A stretch of 64,000 nucleotides of DNA from Pyrobaculum oguniense TE7 (GTDB lineage Archaea; Thermoproteota; Thermoprotei; Thermoproteales; Thermoproteaceae), in contig CP003316.1 in assembly GCA_000247545.1 (NCBI GenBank), forward strand, positions 2,265,233-2,329,232, in the 5' to 3' direction. The position numbers were made by a program, and so were the translations under genes. Shown piece by piece: positions 33,795 through 43,239 of the stretch (position 1 is the stretch's first letter; each line of letters begins with the position of its first letter). The notes under the pieces were generated by a model, which had not been told where the DNA came from, made no database searches, and was given only the letters and a program-made list of their open reading frames with translations.

Positions 33795-33849
33795 TGGTCA
33801 GCACTTTGCCTTTCTTCACCCCTCAGGGCGGCGGTTAGGTCATCACTTC
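33795..33849 (-). ncRNA. C/D box guide sRNA
   Basis: All four boxes are present in order on the minus strand: C GTGATGA (33846-33840), D' CTGA (33826-33823), C' TGAAGAA (33818-33812) and D CTGA (33801-33798). The guides are about 13 nt (CCTAACCGCCGCC) and 10 nt (AGGCAAAGTG), and short complementary ends flank the boxes. The TGA stop codon of the upstream minus-strand gene is inside the C box. The RNA therefore either reads through from that gene or has a promoter within it. This is the strongest of five such candidates in the window. Confidence 0.85.
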
Positions 33850-34628
33850 TGTTGACATCTCCGGATTTTTAGCTCTTGGCCCTGTCTTAGGCCGTATTTC
33901 GCGGCGGCGTTGCCCATGGAGATTGCCAGTTCTAGATAGCCCTCGCTGTTTACCAACATGACCGCCTCTCCTGGCTGTGCATAGCCGTAAGACTTGACGA
34001 AAGTCGCCAACACCTCCCCCGCTGGCGTCTCTACACAGAGCTTGTCGCCTACAGAGGCGATTTGGTATATCTCAGCTCCGGCCGACGTATAGGCGTTGCC
34101 AAACCTGTCTATGTAAATCACATTTACGTAGAGAACGCCGTTTTCTAGGCGCGGCTTGGGCATTGTCAGCTTCGTCCACCGGCTGGTGGGGATGCCTAGC
34201 ATCGGCGGCTCTACGCCCAGCGAGAGGTACGCAGCCGCTGGGGCAAAGACGTCCCGGCCGTGGAAAGTAGACGAAGCACGGGGAAGCGACCCGGTTATTC
34301 TGTATAACTCCTCTACGCCGTCTTCCTCAGCGGCGAGGGAGAGCAAACCGTTGTCGGGACCTACGAAGAAGTAGCGCCTCGTTTTAATAATGAGGGGAGC
34401 CCTCTCCGTGCCCACGCCGGGGTCCACCACAGCCAAGAAAATTGTGCCACGGGGGAACCACTTATACGCGGATTTCAGCACGAAGGCTCCAGTCCATACG
34501 TCTTGTGGCGGGATTTCGTGAGTGATATCGACTACGGCCGCTTTGGGGTTTATCGACAGTATTACGCCCTTCATAGCGGCTACGAAGTAGTCCCTAGTCC
34601 CGAAATCGGTCAACAAGGCGATTACCAC
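33843..34628 (-). CDS. SAM hydroxide adenosyltransferase / S-adenosylmethionine hydrolase (DUF62 family)
   Basis: This 261-residue protein is of the SAM-dependent halogenase/hydrolase fold family, whose archaeal members hydrolyse SAM to adenosine and methionine. Diagnostic blocks are LLTDFGTRDYFVAAMKGVI, ITHEIPPQDV, VVDPGVGTERAPL, VGPDNGLL, FHGRDVFAPAAA and YIDRFGNAYTS. Length is typical. It starts at GTG 34628, with an ATTATAAAAA box about 22 bp upstream in the gap shared with the divergent NOG1-like gene. The stop codon lies inside the C box of a guide sRNA. Confidence 0.92.
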   Translation of the reverse strand: MVIALLTDFGTRDYFVAAMKGVILSINPKAAVVDITHEIPPQDVWTGAFVLKSAYKWFPRGTIFLAVVDPGVGTERAPLIIKTRRYFFVGPDNGLLSLAAEEDGVEELYRITGSLPRASSTFHGRDVFAPAAAYLSLGVEPPMLGIPTSRWTKLTMPKPRLENGVLYVNVIYIDRFGNAYTSAGAEIYQIASVGDKLCVETPAGEVLATFVKSYGYAQPGEAVMLVNSEGYLELAISMGNAAAKYGLRQGQELKIRRCQQK

Positions 34629-34672
34629 GTCTCAATTTTACATGTTTTTATAATTGAGATAAAGCTCCCCAC

Positions 34673-35710
34673 GTGGAGGTTGTAGATAAGGCGAAGTTGC
34701 CGTACATCTACTCAACAGATGAGCTTATCTCAATGTTTCTAGCCGCGTACGGGAGAGAAGAGGCAAGAGGCTCCGAGGCGGAGCCCGCGTTTGTGAGGCA
34801 GAAAAGGCTGGAAATAAGGCGAATTGTAACATCAGGAAAAACCCTTGCCGCCACGCTCAGAGAAATGGCTTTAAGAATGCCGTTTTTAGACAAGCTACAC
34901 CCCTTCTACCGGGAGCTCGTAGACGTGGTATTCGGGGCCCAGAGCTACAAGCACGTGGTGGCCAAGGTGGGGAATGCGTATGTGGCCATCAGAGCCATCG
35001 CCAAGGAGGCAATTACAGTAGTCCGCACGGCGCCTGACAAAAAGGGCATTTTAGAAGCTAGGAGGATATACAAGGCGCGCATCATAGACTTGCTAAATGA
35101 TCTGAAACCCGAATTAGACAAGATGAGAGAAATAGTCCTATTTTTACGAAAGCTTCCAGCCATTGACCCAAACCTCTTCACAATTGTGGTGGCCGGCGCG
35201 CCCAATGTGGGTAAGAGTAGCTTCGTCCGTTGCGTCTCCACCGCTAAGCCAGAAGTGGCCGAGTACCCCTTCACCACTAAGCAGATACACCTTGGTCACA
35301 TCGTACTGAGGGGGGACAAGGTACAGGTCATCGACACGCCGGGCCTCCTCGACAGGCCGCTCTCAGAGCGGAACCAAATAGAGCGGCAAGCCATACTTGC
35401 GTTAAAACACCTAGCCGGCGCCATACTCTTCATAGTCGACCCCACCCCGCACAGCGGCTACTCCCTGGACACGCAGCTAAACCTCTGGAGGGAAATTAGG
35501 GAGAGCTTCCCCGCCCCTGCCGTAGCTGTGCTGAACAAAGTCGACATAGCCACCGAAGAGGAGGTGAAAAAAGCGCGGGAGCTATTCTCACCAATTGCAG
35601 AGATGTCCACAGCAAACTGCCAAGGCACAAAGGCCGTAGTTGACTACATACTAAACAAATACTACGTACCACAAGCCTTGGAGAAGCTAAGAGCAACAGC
35701 CCGCAGATAA
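34673..35710 (+). CDS. NOG1-like GTP-binding protein
   Basis: This 345-residue GTPase is related to nucleolar NOG1, which acts in large-subunit ribosome assembly. It has an N-terminal helical domain (about residues 1-165). The G domain follows: G1 GAPNVGKSS (about residues 179-187), G3 DTPGLLDRP, and G4 NKVD in VAVLNKVDI. G5-like STAN closes the domain. The protein ends shortly after, lacking the long C-terminal extension of eukaryotic NOG1. The start is GTG at 34673. It ends 31 bp before the convergent HpaB-like gene. Confidence 0.9.
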   Translation: MEVVDKAKLPYIYSTDELISMFLAAYGREEARGSEAEPAFVRQKRLEIRRIVTSGKTLAATLREMALRMPFLDKLHPFYRELVDVVFGAQSYKHVVAKVGNAYVAIRAIAKEAITVVRTAPDKKGILEARRIYKARIIDLLNDLKPELDKMREIVLFLRKLPAIDPNLFTIVVAGAPNVGKSSFVRCVSTAKPEVAEYPFTTKQIHLGHIVLRGDKVQVIDTPGLLDRPLSERNQIERQAILALKHLAGAILFIVDPTPHSGYSLDTQLNLWREIRESFPAPAVAVLNKVDIATEEEVKKARELFSPIAEMSTANCQGTKAVVDYILNKYYVPQALEKLRATARR

Positions 35711-35741
35711 GCAAAAAACTGCACTAGCTACCCTTTTTATA

Positions 35742-37136
35742 TTACTCCAACAATCTTTCAACGAGATCTAAGGCCTCTTTATAGTCGTAGCTTCTAAATA
35801 GTTCAAGCTTGCTTGCCTCCATCGATCCCTCAGCGTGCATCATAGTTGTTAAATACCAGCCACCACCGCCCACCACAAGTTCTCTTAACAACTCGATTAT
35901 CTTTATTCTGGTCTCCCCGTCTACCGCGGCACGCATATACTTAGAGATGTATTTCCTTGTAGCCTCGTTCTCTAAGTCCTCGTACGTGGGGAAGGTAGCT
36001 ATTATACCGCCAGCGACGTCAACCGTTGCCTTCAGCACATCTGCAAACTTAGCATTTGAATACAGTTTGGCAATATTTGTATACACAGGGTTGGGTATAG
36101 CTACCCCCTCCTGGACAATTGGATACATGGCCGCCGCCAATGCGCCCATCCGCTGGATCTCCTTATATATTACAATCTCCAGGATATCATCTCGAATATG
36201 TTTAGCATCCAATACGCCGTTAGCCTCAGCCATTTTATACGCAGCGCCTAGATATAGATTCGCAAGAGCCGCCCTATAAGACACAGCCGTGAACCTATGA
36301 TAAGTGGCAAAAGTAATTGCAAGCAAGCCAGCATAGTCGTATTCCCCAAACATGAACACCCTGTCCCACGGCACAAAAACATTATCGAAAATAGTCAACG
36401 TCTCGGGCTCTACGCCCTCTTTCCTTCCAATAAAAGTCCTGCCAACTTTACCAGTCTCTCTAACAATCAACTTAAGCCCAGGAGCGTCGATAGGTATTGC
36501 AAATGCCACAGCATAGTTTTTGTCATGCTGTGTCATAGCCCTTGTGGGCAACACTATTATCTCATCCACCGCCACCGCATGGGTGGTGTGAGCTTTCGCC
36601 CCGCTTACAACAATACCGTCGCTCCTCACCTCTACAACTCTCACATAGAGGTCCGGGTCAGGCTGTTGATGGGGCCTTAGTTTTCTATGCCCCTTCACAT
36701 CTGTCTGTGCCACGGCTATAGTCAAATCTTCAGAAACAACACGGCGATAGTAATTCCACACACGCGAATAATAATCAGTACCGGCCCTCTTGTCAATAAT
36801 CTTGCTGACAATCAACAATGCAAATAAGGCATCGCTTCCAATAGCTTGGGAAATATTGAAAAGACCATATCCATATAAAGTATTGTCATAAATCAATTGG
36901 TGTCTCTCTAGTAGATCAGTAGAATTCCGAGGTATTTTATAATATTTGCTTATCTCTTGCTTAAATTCCTCATTAAAATAAGTTCTCTTAGGATATTCAA
37001 AAAGTCGTGCAGTATGATAAACCGCGTATCTTAAATCATCATCTTCAAGTGGCGACGATAATTTCTTCCCCCTGAAATATATCTCAGCTTTTCTATTCGA
37101 TATATCCTTTAGAAAAATATCTTTAGTTCTAACCAT
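35742..37136 (-). CDS. HpaB / 4-hydroxybutyryl-CoA dehydratase family protein lacking iron-sulfur cysteines
   Basis: This 464-residue protein has the acyl-CoA-dehydrogenase-like flavoprotein fold of 4-hydroxyphenylacetate 3-hydroxylase and 4-hydroxybutyryl-CoA dehydratase. It resembles the latter in blocks such as GAKAHTTHAVAVDEIIVLPT and FDNVFVPWDRVFMFGE. The dehydratase needs three cysteines and a histidine to bind its [4Fe-4S] cluster. Here the first cysteine site reads DNTLYGYGLFN, the histidine is present (YHRF, H280) and the last cysteine position is Tyr/Ser. No cysteine occurs anywhere in the chain. So it is probably a flavin enzyme without a cluster. It has its own box A at about 37158-37166 and sits last in the catabolic cluster. 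Confidence 0.75.
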   Translation of the reverse strand: MVRTKDIFLKDISNRKAEIYFRGKKLSSPLEDDDLRYAVYHTARLFEYPKRTYFNEEFKQEISKYYKIPRNSTDLLERHQLIYDNTLYGYGLFNISQAIGSDALFALLIVSKIIDKRAGTDYYSRVWNYYRRVVSEDLTIAVAQTDVKGHRKLRPHQQPDPDLYVRVVEVRSDGIVVSGAKAHTTHAVAVDEIIVLPTRAMTQHDKNYAVAFAIPIDAPGLKLIVRETGKVGRTFIGRKEGVEPETLTIFDNVFVPWDRVFMFGEYDYAGLLAITFATYHRFTAVSYRAALANLYLGAAYKMAEANGVLDAKHIRDDILEIVIYKEIQRMGALAAAMYPIVQEGVAIPNPVYTNIAKLYSNAKFADVLKATVDVAGGIIATFPTYEDLENEATRKYISKYMRAAVDGETRIKIIELLRELVVGGGGWYLTTMMHAEGSMEASKLELFRSYDYKEALDLVERLLE

Positions 37137-37172
37137 TAAACATTGTTAAATAAATAGTTTTTAAACTTTTTC

Positions 37173-38243
37173 CTACGTCTTACGTCGAACTTTAATTGAC
37201 GGAATATATTCCCTATATCTTCGCTTCCTGTAGAGCCCCCACAATCCCTCGGGAAGTAGAAAGATCATACTAAGTGCCACGGCATAAAAAACAACTATTG
37301 AATACCCACCTAGAAATATCCTAGTTAATTCTCTTACACCGATTACGAAATAAGATCCCACTACAGCTCCATACACGGCGCCCTTTCCGCCAACAACAGC
37401 TGATAATAAAATAAGTGTTAAAAACTCAGGAGACAAATAAAGCACACCTGTAAAAGACATGTAATAGTGTGCCAAAAACCAGCCTGCCAAACTTATCATT
37501 CCACTTGTTATAGAATATATAATAATCTTTATATAATTTGTATTAATACCATACATGTTTGCAATATCTTCGTCTTCATTTAAAACGCCCATCATAAGCC
37601 CGTATTTAGAGCGTAAGACCTTGTCAACAAAAAATACGTATGCTAACACAAAAACTGCGCTCAAATAGAAATAAGCAAGTTCTGCCTCAATGGGGTTTAT
37701 GAGGGGCAGTAAAGGAGGGACACCGGGTATGCCTGTCTCTGCACCGAAAATATCGGATCGCCAGTATGCTATCTCATATAAAACAAAAGGCAAGACAAAT
37801 GTAATAAGCGTATAATATATCCCTCTAGATATAACTACTATAGGGCTTAATAAAAATCCTATAAATATTCCCATTAAGAAAGCAATAAAAAATGTTTCTA
37901 GCGGGCCTAATCCGTACCATTTTGAAGTAAGAGCCGCCACATACCCGCCTAAAGCAACGAAGAAGATTGGACCAAAATCTAGCCTGCCCGTGCCAATTAC
38001 TCTAAGACTGTAGGCCACTGAAATCATTGCAACCACATTTGCAAATACCAACGTAGATATGAGAGAGTACCGACCTACCATCCATAGAAACACAGGCGCC
38101 AACAGCCAGAGAATAGTTGCAATAATTGGATTTCTCCAATACCTAGGCTCAACTGTCCACTCAAAGCGACGCGAAATACCCCTAAACTGGATTTCAAATA
38201 TTAGACGGCCACGTCTCTCTTTTCTTAATATCTTTACTACCAT
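37173..38243 (-). CDS. livM: Branched-chain-type ABC transporter permease LivM
   Basis: This 356-residue inner-membrane permease of the HAAT/Liv family has about nine or ten hydrophobic helices after a 50-residue polar N-terminus. The characteristic cytoplasmic loop motif of LivM is present (SKYGLMMGVLNEDEDIANMYGINTNYIK). It overlaps livH by 7 bp. Its substrate is whatever LivK binds. The neighbouring CoA-transferases and beta-oxidation genes suggest a carboxylic acid rather than an amino acid, which is inference. Confidence 0.9.
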   Translation of the reverse strand: MVVKILRKERRGRLIFEIQFRGISRRFEWTVEPRYWRNPIIATILWLLAPVFLWMVGRYSLISTLVFANVVAMISVAYSLRVIGTGRLDFGPIFFVALGGYVAALTSKWYGLGPLETFFIAFLMGIFIGFLLSPIVVISRGIYYTLITFVLPFVLYEIAYWRSDIFGAETGIPGVPPLLPLINPIEAELAYFYLSAVFVLAYVFFVDKVLRSKYGLMMGVLNEDEDIANMYGINTNYIKIIIYSITSGMISLAGWFLAHYYMSFTGVLYLSPEFLTLILLSAVVGGKGAVYGAVVGSYFVIGVRELTRIFLGGYSIVVFYAVALSMIFLLPEGLWGLYRKRRYREYIPSIKVRRKT

Positions 38244-39106
38244 ATGCTTTCCGCTCTTGCTAACCCCCTAGGTCTAATTAACAATATTACAATAATTGCG
38301 ATCAGAGAGGCTAAGTTCATTGCCCGCGGATCAATTAAAAATCCAACTGCTGAATGGATAAAACCAATCACATAAGCAGCGATCAACGTCCCCTTTAAGT
38401 TGCCTAGCCCTCCTAGTACTGCAACTTGCAAAGCCGTTATAAATAGTGGAAATCCCATAAATGGATCTAGTCTAGTCAGTGGCGAATAGAAAATAACTAA
38501 AAAAGCCGGCGCTACTACAGCAAACCCAAGAGACATTGCATAGATTAGATTCACATTAACTCCAAATAATTTCGAAGTATCTAAATCTTGACTTATAGCT
38601 CTTATAATCAACCCAGTTTTTGTAAATTTTAAAATAAATATATATAGAACAAAAATAACAAGAGACAAAAAGGAGAGAAATATATACTGAGACGTTATAG
38701 AAATTGCTCCGAGTTTTATAGTCTCAGCAAAAATATATGTAGGAAGATATACGCCTGTCTCAATTGGGTAAATTATATTAATCACTTCCTCTCCTATCAG
38801 GAAAATTAATACCAGAGTGATTAACAGGTAATCCTCAGCATCGAGATATCTTCTAATAACAGGAAAGAGCGCCATGGAGATTAGTCCCGTTGCCGCTACA
38901 GCCATCGGTATAGATAACCAAAGATCAAAACCCAACATTTTCCAGAATGTCCACGTCAAATAAACTGATGTTAAGAAAGACAGCCCGTATCCCATATGGA
39001 AAACTCGTAATACGCCAGCTATTATTGAAAAACCTAAAGAAAAACCTAAATATATACTTCCAAAAATAAATCCCCAAATTACTACATAAAAAAATAAATC
39101 TAACAT
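38237..39106 (-). CDS. livH: Branched-chain-type ABC transporter permease LivH
   Basis: This 289-residue permease has about eight hydrophobic helices. It shows FSIIAGVLRVFHMGYG near the N-terminus, the EAA-like loop RAISQDLDTSKLFGVNVN, and GGLGNLKGTLIAAYVIGF near the C-terminus, all typical of LivH. It starts 4 bp after the livK stop and overlaps livM at its 3' end. Confidence 0.92.
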   Translation of the reverse strand: MLDLFFYVVIWGFIFGSIYLGFSLGFSIIAGVLRVFHMGYGLSFLTSVYLTWTFWKMLGFDLWLSIPMAVAATGLISMALFPVIRRYLDAEDYLLITLVLIFLIGEEVINIIYPIETGVYLPTYIFAETIKLGAISITSQYIFLSFLSLVIFVLYIFILKFTKTGLIIRAISQDLDTSKLFGVNVNLIYAMSLGFAVVAPAFLVIFYSPLTRLDPFMGFPLFITALQVAVLGGLGNLKGTLIAAYVIGFIHSAVGFLIDPRAMNLASLIAIIVILLIRPRGLARAESIW

Positions 39107-39110
39107 GTTT

Positions 39111-40607
39111 TTACTTACAAGTTTCTCTCAATACTTTAGGACTTTTATAATCTTGAGGTCTGAGGACCGAGAAGTCAACTTCTGCCGGGGTATAAATCTT
39201 ATACCCCTCGTAATCCGGTCTGGAGATGAATACTATTTTACCGCCGCATTGGAATTGCGCTACGAAACCTGGCACGGCAATATATGAGTGGAATCTATAG
39301 TCCTTTGATCCCAAGTAGGCGCTATCAGGAGGATACAGCGTATGTTCGCTGAATTTTACTTCTTCTAGTGTCTTAATAATATTTTCAATATCATCGGGAT
39401 TACCAACTTTTTCGATTACGATTTTTAATAAATAAGCAGTAGAATAATACATGTGCACACTAGAGTCAACTCTTAAGCCTAAGGCGTGTGCCTTAGGTAT
39501 CAACGAACGCGCTTTGATATAGGGATAGTCAGGAACATCGTAATTTAGCGTAATTACGCCTAATGCGGCACCCCCTGTTATATTCCAGAAAACAGCCCAC
39601 TGGTTAGGTCCTCCAAATAAAGCTAACGGTATATCTCTGGCAGAGGAGGTTGCCCATTGTTTTGTCAATGTCGTCGTGTCAGTATACCAACTTGACAATA
39701 CAAAAATAAACTCAGCACCCCTCCTTGCCGCCTCTTCAAGATAAGGCACAAAATTCTTTTCACCTACAGCAATTTTTACTTCATAAACGACGTCAAGGCC
39801 AAACTCCTCCTTCACCCACTCTCTCATAGGCTTAAATTTATATGAACCAAACTTTGTATCAACCGTACAACCCTCTCTTGAGCACAGCGTCCAAGCAGCA
39901 TCTTCGAGAAATAGCGCAACCTTCTTAGCCCCAATTACATTCTTTGCGATATCAAAATAAGGCTTAGTAACTACATAGTTTAAGTCAGGATCTGGGAAGA
40001 ATGGCCTAAAATAGAACTTGTACTTATCATAATCATTTATCACTTTCAGAGTAGTAGCCATGGCACCTTGTCCAGGAACAATTACAACGTGTTTGTAACT
40101 AGGGTAGAGTGTTGCACCTGCCTCCATTACGGCTAGCGCTATTTCAGATACGCCATCAATGAATACATATTTACAACCTTTTTCTGTGACAAGTCTTCTA
40201 TAAGCTGCCACGGCTAAATCTGCCTTACCCTGATGGTCCTCCTCTAGTAGAACTACTTGCCTCCCCAATATACCTCCCCTTTCATTTATCTCCTTAATGC
40301 CAAGCTTAAAAGCTTCGGCCATTGCTTTTAGCACACTAACTCTGGGATTGTAGATTATACACGCTACAATAGGCTGAGACGTCGGTGGCGGCGTCGTCAC
40401 GGTAGGAGAAGGCACCGTCTCTGGGGGAGGCGTCGGCGACGGAGTTATCGCTGTAGGGCTTGTAGGACTGGGGGTTGTAGTTTGAGGAGTGGTTGGAGTA
40501 GTTGTTGGCAAAGGTTGTGCCGGCTGTGATAGGTATACAACAGCGCCGATTACCAAAAGTACTAGAATAACTCCAATAATTAATCCTAGGTTTTTACCCT
40601 TTGACAT
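39111..40607 (-). CDS. livK: Liv-type ABC transporter substrate-binding protein
   Basis: This 498-residue extracellular receptor begins with a basic N-terminus and a hydrophobic signal or anchor (about residues 7-28, LGLIIGVILVLLVIGAVVYL). Some 55 residues of Thr/Pro/Ser linker follow, as in archaeal glycosylated, membrane-tethered binding proteins. The type I periplasmic-binding fold comes next (IVACIIYNPRVSVLKAMAEAF, NERGGILGRQVVLLEEDHQG). The ATG at 40607 is about 26 bp from the CTTTTTAATG box, and a 16-bp palindrome lies just upstream of that box. The ligand is unknown. Confidence 0.9.
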   Translation of the reverse strand: MSKGKNLGLIIGVILVLLVIGAVVYLSQPAQPLPTTTPTTPQTTTPSPTSPTAITPSPTPPPETVPSPTVTTPPPTSQPIVACIIYNPRVSVLKAMAEAFKLGIKEINERGGILGRQVVLLEEDHQGKADLAVAAYRRLVTEKGCKYVFIDGVSEIALAVMEAGATLYPSYKHVVIVPGQGAMATTLKVINDYDKYKFYFRPFFPDPDLNYVVTKPYFDIAKNVIGAKKVALFLEDAAWTLCSREGCTVDTKFGSYKFKPMREWVKEEFGLDVVYEVKIAVGEKNFVPYLEEAARRGAEFIFVLSSWYTDTTTLTKQWATSSARDIPLALFGGPNQWAVFWNITGGAALGVITLNYDVPDYPYIKARSLIPKAHALGLRVDSSVHMYYSTAYLLKIVIEKVGNPDDIENIIKTLEEVKFSEHTLYPPDSAYLGSKDYRFHSYIAVPGFVAQFQCGGKIVFISRPDYEGYKIYTPAEVDFSVLRPQDYKSPKVLRETCK

Positions 40608-40647
40608 ATGATATTATTATAATTCACATTAAAAAGTTTTCCCCTCT

Positions 40648-40663
40648 TTACAAATATTTGTAA
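40648..40663. promoter_or_regulatory. 16-bp palindrome upstream of the livKHM promoter
   Basis: TTACAAATATTTGTAA is a perfect inverted repeat. It lies about 11 bp upstream of the box A (40629-40637) that serves livK, where a regulator could block or recruit TBP/TFB. An inverted repeat sits at the same distance from the promoter at the far end of the cluster (54729-54745). Confidence 0.5.
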
Positions 40664-40694
40664 TTATAATATTGTAAACTATATAGATATATAG

Positions 40695-41915
40695 TCATGT
40701 TTTTGTCCTTGTAGCTGAGAACTTGAATGGCGAAGCGGGAAGTACAACATCTCTTTCGCCGATCCTAACTACCTGTAAACTTTTACGGACATACCAATGG
40801 CGTTCTTCTAACACTCTTTTAAGAGGATAAAGTTCTACTACTACGGGCGCGCCGACATGTCTCTCTATGAATTTTAATACAGGTATTTTTCTATATAATT
40901 GAATATATCTTATAATTTTTTCAATAAGTTTTTTCGAACTATACTTTGAAGCAGCTTGTCTTAATTTTTCGTCAAGTTCCTTAATCCTTTCTACATCGTC
41001 TGAAATTCTATCAATGGCAAATCTCCAGTCAGGCTCTATTTTCCACAAACCAAGGATTTTTAATAACGCCCTAAAATCTGCATCGGTAGGAGTGGCAATT
41101 GAAACGTATCCATCAGCAGTTTTATAATAACCAAATGGATATATTATATAGTCTAGCAGTCCGTACTTCTCTCTGTGTTTTTCAAAAAAGAAACCAACTA
41201 TATATGGGACAAGATGTACGGCAGATAAAACTTCGTTTACGGCGACATCGATGAATTGCCCTTCTCCGCTAATTTCTCTCCAGTACAATGCGACTAGTGC
41301 CGATATGGCGGCTTGGACGCCCGCCATGATGGTCGCCACCCATATTCCTGCTCTTAGCGGGTATTGATATTTTTCACCTTGAAGATAGGGGTTTCCGATG
41401 AGTGTTGGGTATCCGTTATATGCCTGTGCTGTCAAGTCTGAATAGGGTATATTACTATATTTTTCAGCAAGCTCACCAAAACTTCCAAATGGTGATATAG
41501 CAACATAGATAATGTCATGATTAATATTCTGGATTTGTCTATAGCCAACACCTAAGTGGTCTAATTCACCTGGTTTATAACCGTCAATAATAATATCAGA
41601 TTGTTTTACATAGTCTAAAATTTTTTCTTTCTCATTATTAAAGTCTATCTCTACAATATTTTTACACCTATTTTCAATAAAGTAGGGAATGCCGACTTTC
41701 TCATCAATTAACACGCCATAGGGAGTCACGTATCGTGAAGGATCTCCTCCCAATGGTTCTATTTTTATTACATCGGCGCCTAGCTCGCATAGAATTGCAG
41801 CCGCAATTTGTGCGGCAAAATTCGTGTAGCTTATTTCTACTACTTTTACTCCCTCAAGCGCATAAGGCTTATTATTAGGCTCAAATAATGTTTCAACTTT
41901 TTGGCGGCTAGACAT
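40695..41915 (-). CDS. Class III CoA-transferase (CaiB/BaiF family), subunit 1
   Basis: This 406-residue enzyme moves CoA between carboxylic acids. Family blocks are LEGVKVVEISYTNFAAQIAAAILCELGADVIKIEPLGGDPSR at the N-terminus, IDGYKPGELDHLGVGY, and the catalytic Asp in PYSDLTAQAYNG. The C-terminal quarter is divergent. It overlaps a second CoA-transferase by 8 bp, as in two-subunit enzymes such as succinyl-CoA:benzylsuccinate CoA-transferase. I infer that the pair activates the acid taken up by the Liv importer. Confidence 0.88.
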   Translation of the reverse strand: MSSRQKVETLFEPNNKPYALEGVKVVEISYTNFAAQIAAAILCELGADVIKIEPLGGDPSRYVTPYGVLIDEKVGIPYFIENRCKNIVEIDFNNEKEKILDYVKQSDIIIDGYKPGELDHLGVGYRQIQNINHDIIYVAISPFGSFGELAEKYSNIPYSDLTAQAYNGYPTLIGNPYLQGEKYQYPLRAGIWVATIMAGVQAAISALVALYWREISGEGQFIDVAVNEVLSAVHLVPYIVGFFFEKHREKYGLLDYIIYPFGYYKTADGYVSIATPTDADFRALLKILGLWKIEPDWRFAIDRISDDVERIKELDEKLRQAASKYSSKKLIEKIIRYIQLYRKIPVLKFIERHVGAPVVVELYPLKRVLEERHWYVRKSLQVVRIGERDVVLPASPFKFSATRTKT

Positions 41916-43239
41916 AGTCTAATTCGTCTTTTTCTCCTTGAAAAACTGGATCTTTTTCAGGTTCCCACGTGGGAGGAGGCATTGCCCCGATGATATTATC
42001 CCAGAAGCCAACCACCCCTTTTTCAATCAGTGTCTTAATTTCTTGATTGCTATACCCTACCTTCTTCAACACAAGGCGGTTGTGATATCCCACAGGTCTC
42101 CCGAGCCACTTTATTCGGGGTTTAATGCTGCTAAATACTGAAGGGATGTTCACCACCGCCACACGCCCATATAATCTGTCATTTACGTACTCTATTGTGC
42201 CTCTTATCCACTTCCATTTGTCAAACGTCACTTCTACATCATTTAAAACTGGTGCCGCCGGGAATCCGTAGGTAGTAGCAAGGCTGATAATATCCTCTAA
42301 GGTCTTGCTACGTATCCACGTACCTACTTTCTCATTTATTGTCTCAATCATCTTTGGTTCAAGACGTTCAAGATGTGGTTTTTTCAGTTCTTCTATACCT
42401 GTTACCTCTGCGAGGGCTTTTGCTTGTTCGTCGTTAAGTACTGCAATAGCTACGTATTTCCCATCATATGTCTTGAAAATGCCTGAAGGCGATGCGGAGG
42501 GGTCTATATTTCCAGTTTTCCCAATTTCTTTACCTGTAATTGAGTAGTAAGTAAGCTCGTAGTGAAATCTTAATAAAGATTCTGTTTGAGATATGTCAAT
42601 GTATTGACCAGTGCCCGTTTTCTTTCTATATATCAACGCCGCCATTATAGCGGCCACGGCAATCAACGCCGGTAAGTAGTCGCCAAAGTAGTCAGGTAAT
42701 TTATAGAACTCATCTATTTCGGGCCAGCCGGTTGTTCTAGCTATTCCGGCTACTCCCTGTGCCGCGACGTCAAAACTTGGGAATCTGCTAAGAGGCCCAA
42801 ATTGTCCGTATCCCGAACAACTAACGTAGATGAGCTTAGGATTTATTTTACTTAGTTGGAAATACCCAATTCCCATCGATTCAGCTAGGCCTGCTCTAAG
42901 ATTTTCAATAAATATATCAGCATCCTTCACAAGTTTGTATATAATTTCCCTACCTTCTTTTTCTCTAGCATCAGTAGCAATGAAATATTTATTTACATTT
43001 AATATAAGAAAATATGGGTTGGCTAGTTTATAAAATCTTCCCCATATAGCGGCTTGTCTAAATCTATCACCTTCTCCAGGGGGCTCTACTTTAATTACCT
43101 CAGCCCCCAAAAGCGCCAGATACCTACCAATAGTGGGTCCAAATACAAAATGCGTCACTTCAACTACTCGCAATCCTTTCAACGGCTCTGTCCCTCCCTT
43201 TTGTCTTATTACGTTTTCTATGTACTTAAAATAATTCAT
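41908..43239 (-). CDS. Class III CoA-transferase (CaiB/BaiF family), subunit 2
   Basis: This 443-residue protein shows LKGLRVVEVTHFVFGPTIGRYLALLGAEVIKVEPPGEGDRFR, IENLRAGLAESMGIGY and the catalytic Asp block PSFDVAAQGVAGIARTTGWP. Both it and its partner keep the Asp nucleophile, so each could be active, or they may form a heteromer. It is wedged between livF and the first subunit, with 4- and 8-bp overlaps. That ties CoA activation to transport in one transcript. Confidence 0.9.
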   Translation of the reverse strand: MNYFKYIENVIRQKGGTEPLKGLRVVEVTHFVFGPTIGRYLALLGAEVIKVEPPGEGDRFRQAAIWGRFYKLANPYFLILNVNKYFIATDAREKEGREIIYKLVKDADIFIENLRAGLAESMGIGYFQLSKINPKLIYVSCSGYGQFGPLSRFPSFDVAAQGVAGIARTTGWPEIDEFYKLPDYFGDYLPALIAVAAIMAALIYRKKTGTGQYIDISQTESLLRFHYELTYYSITGKEIGKTGNIDPSASPSGIFKTYDGKYVAIAVLNDEQAKALAEVTGIEELKKPHLERLEPKMIETINEKVGTWIRSKTLEDIISLATTYGFPAAPVLNDVEVTFDKWKWIRGTIEYVNDRLYGRVAVVNIPSVFSSIKPRIKWLGRPVGYHNRLVLKKVGYSNQEIKTLIEKGVVGFWDNIIGAMPPPTWEPEKDPVFQGEKDELDYV

